NCBI GenBank assembly: GCA_008828725.1
Contig: MEHQ01001318.1
Span: 597,709 to 661,708 of the forward strand
Source: Saccharina japonica
Lineage: Eukaryota > Sar > Phaeophyceae > Laminariales > Laminariaceae
Length of the DNA: 64,000 bases
Direction: 5' to 3'
The stretch's first letter is position 1. Each line of letters starts with the position of its first letter. Position numbers and translations under genes: made by a program. This document shows, one piece after another, positions 12,001-19,243 of this stretch. The notes under the pieces are model-generated. The model saw nothing but the letters and a program-made list of their open reading frames with translations. It searched no databases and was not told where the DNA came from.

Positions 12001-15000
12001 TTGCTGCTGTCATCGCGGTTGCCGTTGATGCTGCTGCTGTTTTGTTGTTGTCGTTGTTGTCGTTGTTGTTACCGTTGCTGCTGCTGCTGCTGCTGCTGCT
12101 GGTGGGGGGTAGTGGTGGCGGTGGCAATCGGTTCGCGTTTGTGTTGTGCTGCTGCTGCTGTTGGTGGTGGTGGTGGTCATGTTCGCGTTTGTGCTGCTGC
12201 TGCTGCTGCTGTTGGTGGTGGTGGCAGTGGCGGTGTTGCTCTTGTTCTTGATCTTATTCTGGTTCTTATCCTTTCTCTTGTTTTTGTTCTTACGATTATT
12301 CTTGCGCCTGTTCCTTGTCGCCCATTTCGGCTGGTCAGGTGGGCAAGGGGGTCGACGACTACGGCCCCAACGAAGAGCAGCCTTGTCTCCTCTTCATGGA
12401 CTCCCTGGACATGCACCACGCCAAGAGGATTTGGAACTTCCTCCGAAGGTTCGCGACAGCAGTACAGCACTATTTTTAGTTTTCAGTTTTTATCGGTACA
12501 AGATTACAGCTACGATTAATAATAATATGTGGTGCTGAGCCCCTGGCAGGTTCTCTCTATTACGAGGAACCATAGTAAATAGGACCCCATATCGTTAGTA
12601 AAAATACGGAACTATATAGGTTTTTGTGTCTATCGTAGGTCCTATTTACTAGGATTTACTATGGTCCACCGTAATAGTGTGGGGTGTGGTGTGGAGGACA
12701 GGGCACACCGAGGTGGATTGTTGGTGTCTCGGGGTCTTCACGGAACGGAGTGAGGAACGAACCTCTGGTGTCTGGTGACCTTGAACTTGGGTGTAATGAG
12801 GCGGTACTATCTATATGGGGAAAAGGGGACCTGGTCGGTATCCACATGCGTAACGTTTAGGTAAACTTTACTATTTTTATAAATTTTATAAAATGCATAA
12901 ACTTAAAAAACACCTCCAAAGCTGTGAGACCGGAGATTTTTGGTTGAAACCCACTCAACTTTTGCAAGCTGCGTGTAACGGTTCGATTGTGCGTGCTACG
13001 GATTGTGTATGACCTCGTGAAGGATATACTGGTATACTTGGTATATATATCAGTATATGTAGCATGTTTTGAATGTCGGACAGGGCTGCGCTTCCTTTAA
13101 CTACTATTAATAGAGTTACATGCTCGGGAAAAAACTCGTGTCGGTGTTCGGTATCCTGCGTGTTTGTTTCTTTGCTTGTTTGTTAATTTTTTTTAACTTG
13201 TGCGCTCTTCTTTCCAAAATTTCACGTATATACGTTTCGAACTATTTTAGTTCGAGCTGCTGGATCCTGACATTCGGAGTCTACGCACTGCAGCAGTACG
13301 CACCGTGTGCCCGATCTTGCGATCGCTCGGTGTAAACGCGCCACATATAAAGCTCACACCTACCGCTCGCCACGCAGCCTGCCTGCCTGCCTGCCTGCCT
13401 GCATCAGCCGCATTGCCTCCGCATACTGTCGAGCTTACCATCGAGTCTTCGATTTGCAAGAACAAACTTGATGCCCTGATCTTACTTGCTGTGTGCGTCG
13501 AGGGGAGCTCCTATTTGCAGCATGCAGGCTGCAAAACAAAACACAGCTCGAAAAAATACACCAGTTTTTGGGGCACGGATGAACATTATAACTTTTGGCG
13601 GCTAGACTAACCCTAACCCTAACCAAATGTTCATCCGTGCCCCAAAAAATAGTATGTTTTTTCGAGCTGTGTGTGTGTTGTGTTTTTTTTGCAGCCTGCA
13701 TGCTGCAAATAGCAAATAGGCGCTGTCTGCGTTGAGGCAGTGGCGGTGATGGTAGTAATGTCAACCAATGCGAATATTATTATGTATTATAAGTAATTTT
13801 TTTCTTGTTTTGAGTGAGCTACCCGATCGTCCGTCTTACATATATATACTAAATATACGATCTATATAATATGATTTTTTTTTTTTATGGACCTATTTCC
13901 ATCTTTTTCATTCTATACGCTGTCGTTTACCCCTTGGCAGTACACCGTCGGTTTTTCAGGCCTCGATTTTGTCTACATTCTTTGACGGCGATTTCCTTCT
14001 ATTGTTCTCCCCCTTTCGCTCAATTAATTAAAAATGGTGACCACAGAAGAACGTTCAGTACATACATACATCCTAGCGTCTACAGTAGTATCATACATGT
14101 ACTCGTACAACAACAGTAGAATATGTTTTGCATATTTTCCTTCCGCCCGTCCATTCGTATTCTGCGGTTGTCCCCCCGCATTGCAGGTAACTACTACTGT
14201 TTCCATCTTTCCATTTTCAACGCGATCGTTCACCCCCCCACTGCCTGGTCGGTGAAAACCCGACATGCTCCGTCCCGGGCATTGTAGAGATGCGAGGGTC
14301 TATGGTCATACGACTACGGCCATGCGTGAAAATGAAGTACACCCCCCTGGCAGTACCGTCGCTTCTCTAAGACCTCGATTCTTCTACATTATCGACCGGT
14401 AAGGGCTGGCGGTCCTCGGTCCGCCTCGGCGAAGCCCCCCTTGTGTATACAGCAGGGGTGCCCCAGTAAGGCGGTGGTGTGCCTTTAGAGCAATATGACC
14501 GCCTTATAGAGGGAAGCCGCCTTATTCATTCCAGGTTATGAGTGCGATTCCCCATTCGCGCCAAGCAATTTCGACCGCCTTATGTCGGGATACTGCCTTA
14601 CTCAGACCGCCTTATTGGGGGACCCCCACTGTATATATATATATACTTCGTATATGTATGTATTGATGTTGCTGTTGCGCCGCCACCGCAGGTACTTGAG
14701 GGAGAAGTGGAAGGAGGTGAGCGGGGAAAACGGGGGAGGCGCGGCTTTCGACTGGGGCGAACTTCCTCTCGTGCAGCCCAGCGTGCCGTTGCAGATGAAC
14801 GGGTGCGACTGTGGCGTCTACGTGCTCCGCTACGCCAAGGTACGAGCAGCCGGGGTGGGTGGGTGGGAGGGGCGAAGAAGAACATCGACATTCAGAAAAG
14901 CAAGAAAACGACAGATATGAAATAGCACACGAAGACGTCAATTGTTTGATTATTGGTAGTGGGGGGACGGGGCACGATATAAGAACTATCGAACTTCAGA

Positions 15001-18000
15001 AAAAAGACTGAAAAATATTTGACCGATACTAACGAAGTGAGTTAAGATATGGAGAATGTATGAAAAAACTGTTAGGTAGTCGAGAAAAAACCACAGGCGG
15101 ACGAATGAAGGCAAGAATTGATGAAATATTGAAAAGAAGGAAGGAAAGGAAGAAGGAGTTAAAAGAGTGTTTGCGATAGAAGTAATAAAAAAAATACTTT
15201 CCTTCTGCTTCAAAAAAGTGAATTCCCTTCCCTCATGGTTTCGGAGGCTGGCCGTTGTGTTTGCGATAGAAGTAAAACAAAATCTGCAGGCGACGCTCCC
15301 GAAAATTAATTAAAGGCGAAGTGAGGGTGAGCATCGGCAACTCAAACAAACACGAAAAAAAAGTTAGCGTACGAGAGGAACGGCAGCAGCAACGGTTGCG
15401 GCGCGCAGGGTTATGACCGCAGTGCCGCGCTGCAATCCCACGACCGCAGCGCGTCACCGGTGGCTGCAGCTATGTGGCGGCAGCAGCCAGCCAGCAGCGG
15501 CGGCCCAGCCCCAGCAGCAGCGGGCAGCAGCAGCAGCAGCAGCAGCAGCAGCCAGCCAGCAAACAACAGCAGATGGAAGCCAGCCAGAGCAGGAGAAGCA
15601 AACCAGCTTCCGTTTTTGCTTTATCTCGATTTGCGTCAATCTCTTCTTGTCGTCGTTGTAGCTGCTCCTGCTGCCTGCCAACGACCTACGCGCTTTGACA
15701 CGCGCCGGCACGCTCCGCTCCAATCCCGCCCGGGGGCCCGACAATATATAGGACCGTGGCGGCGCGCCGCCGCTTGCTGCTTAGAAATGCCTGCCAGTGC
15801 TGCCACCGCAGCTGCTGGTGAAATTGAAATGATATCACGGCGCATCTTCACGTGTCGCGCCTCTACAAGCAAGGCCGGTAAGACTAAGTCTCCATTATGA
15901 GCACGAGATCGTACGAGTAACCTACTTCGTCGAGTAGTTCTTCTGAACAGCGATCTCCACACACCAAGCCGCGCGATGAGCGTACCGCTAGCGGCGCGCC
16001 AGTAAAAAAACAGTTCCGCCGGCGCCCCGTCAGCAAAATCCGCCGCTTGGTCCGTATCATACTGTAAGCACACTCTCGAGGCCTCTGGTGCTCCACGGGT
16101 TGTTGTTTGCTGTAGAGCAAGCAGCAACGGCTTGGGCCTATGGGAGACATGTCCCATAATTTTGCCGCTTCTGCGGTCGATTAGAATAGCTCAGGTGTCG
16201 TGTAGGCCAATGAAACTTGAGAGCCAAAGTTACCGATAACTTTGCATCAAAAACGTACTTTCTCTAAAGTTACTTTTTTGCGTTTTTTTAAAAAATTTAC
16301 CGCAAATACATTCATTCGGTGGAAATTTTAGAGAAGTAAAAGTAAGAAAAAAAAAAAACGCAAACACTCTAATGGATAAAATAAAGGAACGTACTCGCAT
16401 CAGGATGAACTGCCGCGTGAACAAACAGCAGAAGGAACAGCCTCGCCTCGTTTTTTGAGTATACTCGATTCATGTTAATGGTCGCATTAAGGCTGCTTTT
16501 ATTCAGTGGACAGCTTACTGAGTATAGCGTTGACGCAGCGTTCCGATTCAGCGTTCCGATTTGTTGGAGGGGTTGAGTGATCGATGGTATATAGAGGGGT
16601 AGCATCTAAATTTGTTGAGGCTTTCGTCACGTTAAGAGCTCTGTTTATACCCCCACCCAACAACCGAGTTTTGTTAAGCACGAATTGTAAGCTAAAGCCC
16701 GATATTACAATAATATGGGCTTGCAAATAATAATATGCAATACCTGGTACACATATTCAGTTGATTAGCCCCGTCTGTGCGAAATATTTGCCCCGAGAAG
16801 GTAAAAAAGTGCCAACCCCTACCTGTAGCATGCCTCTGCTTTCACGATAAACGCCCCCCCCCCCCACTGCCTGGTTGGTGAAAACCCAACGTGCTCCGTC
16901 CCGGCATTGTAGGGATGCGAGGGTCTATGGTCATATGGCTACGGCCGTGCACGACATGAGTACCCCCCTCCCCCCCCCCCCAAAGACCTGCCTGGTCGGT
17001 GAAAACCCGACGTGCTCCGTCCCAGCATTGTACGGATGCGAGGGTCTATGGGCATACGACTACGGCCATACATGACATGACTCTTTCCTCTCCCCCCTGG
17101 CCACTTTGTAATATATGGAAACAACGTAGTGAGCGCCCAAGTGTTGGAGGTGTCTCTATTAGGAGTAGGAACAGTGCTCTGTCTCGAAATGGTTGAGCGC
17201 CCAAGTGTTGGAGGTGTCTCTATTAGGAGTAGGAACAGTGCTCTGTCTCGAAATGGATGCGTGGTCAATGGTCAGATGACTGAGACAAGCAACAAATGAG
17301 TACCCCCCCCCCCCCCCCCCCCGTGGCCACTTTTTACATCCTTTTTTGTTTTTGTTTTTCCATTTATTTTGTTTTTGGTGTGTTCGGGATGCTCTTGCCG
17401 CTGGTTCGACAGGAGATCTGCCAGCAGTGGCCGCCGGTGACGTCAGGCCAGGTGAAGGACAAGCTGAGGGCGTGCTTCAAGCCACAGTTGTTCAGCCCTT
17501 CGGACATCAGCGACGAGCGGCTGAAGATGATGGACTTGCTGGAGGAGTGCAAGTGAGACTTTTCCTCCTCTTCCCTCCCCTCCCCTCCCCTCCCCCCACT
17601 CGCTCGTGCCCCCTGGTTCATATAAGTCCTTTTACTCAAAAGTATTAAGTAAGTTTTTGTAAGTCTAGTTGTTATAGACTAAATCTAAAATCGTTATTTT
17701 GAGTTAAATAGAAAATCTTTAAAAATTATATATTTGTCACTACTGTAGTACCAAATTATAATGTGTCTTCTTTTTTTTGTGGTCGGGTTTAAATCGAAAT
17801 CCCGGTCGTAGTGAGACCGCCCGCACCCGCTCTCGCCCCTGGTCGCTTAGTGTCATCACAGTTTACGAAGGAAAACAGGTTTTACCCTCGGGTGGCTTAT
17901 TTTCTTGGGCCTCACCTTATCCTTGCAGAAAGGCCAATACATTGTTTCGAAATTCAATTTTCACTGTTTTGGTGTTTTTCATCCTATTTTATCTCAAGGG

Positions 18001-18316
18001 GGCAAGAATGAGATACAAAACGCGAGTAGAAATTGGGGCCCTGGTTTGTGCGGGCTTGGGAGTCCCGGTGGTTGAGGCACATATGTCGGGCGTGTGCTGG
18101 AGGTGGCTGTGAGCGCTTGTAGGCGTTTACAGCAACGTGGTGCCTGCCACCTGGTATGCGAATGCAGGCTCTGTCGCGGTTTTGGTTGTCGCTGGCGTTG
18201 TCGTTATCGTCTTCATCATCATCAATGGCATCACCACCATCATCCTCATCAATGACATCACCACCATCATCCTCATCAATGGCATCACCACCATCATCCT
18301 CATCAATGGCATCACC

Positions 18317-18347
<31 letters not shown>

Positions 18348-19196
18348 CAAACATCATCACAATCGTCATCATCATCTTCATCATTACCATCATCATCATC
18401 ATCATCATCATCATCACCATCATCGTCATCACCATCATCATCATCATCATCATCGTCAATGGCATCATCATCATCATCATGGTATCACCATCATCATCGT
18501 CATCGTCATCATCCTCATCATCATCATCATCATCATAATCAATGATATCACCATCATCATCATCATCATCATCACCATCATCATCATCATCGTGATCATC
18601 ATCATCATCAACGGCATCACCACCACCATCATCATAACCATCACTATCATTAACCCCGTCTCTCCCTTCAAACGACTCGCCCAACACCTCACGGCGCTTC
18701 ACGCTTGGTACAGTGTCTGCCTGGTCAATGAAAACCTGACGTGCTCCGTCTCGGCATTGTAGGGATGCGAGTGTCTACCGTCATTCGACTGCGGTCATGA
18801 GTAACCCTCCCTTCTCTGTTGTATATGGGGAAAACGTAATGAGCGCCCCAATGTTGGAGGCGTCTCTATCAGGACTAGGAACGTTGCCCCGTCTCGATAG
18901 GGATGCGTGGTCAATCGTCACATGACAACGGGGCGCAACAATTGAGTACGCCCTCCCCTACCCGCCCCCCTTCTCCAGCTGCTTACCCACCCCGCCCCCC
19001 TCCCCATCTCTCCCGCCTCATCGACGTGCACTTTTATCCTGTCGTTTTTTCCGCTCAAGGGACCGATACGACGCGGAAAAGCAGAAGAAGGGCAAGGGCA
19101 AGGCTAAGGCTGGCGGCAAGGGAGAAACAGCAATAGCATCAGCAGTAACAACAACCGCAGCAGGAGCAGCAGCAGAAACAGCAGCAGAAACGTCAA

Positions 19197-19243
<47 letters not shown>

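Noticed and set aside
13608..13624. Telomere end
   Set aside because: Only three CCCTAA-type units, internal and centred in a hairpin; not a chromosome end.
15454..16157. Overlapping plus- and minus-strand frames up to 173 residues
   Set aside because: CAG-rich and shuffled sequence within intron 12. No motif beyond a possible tiny integrase scrap.
18127..18702. Minus-strand 191-residue Asp/Met-rich frame
   Set aside because: Translation of an ATC/GAT microsatellite with a SINE-like fragment at its start.
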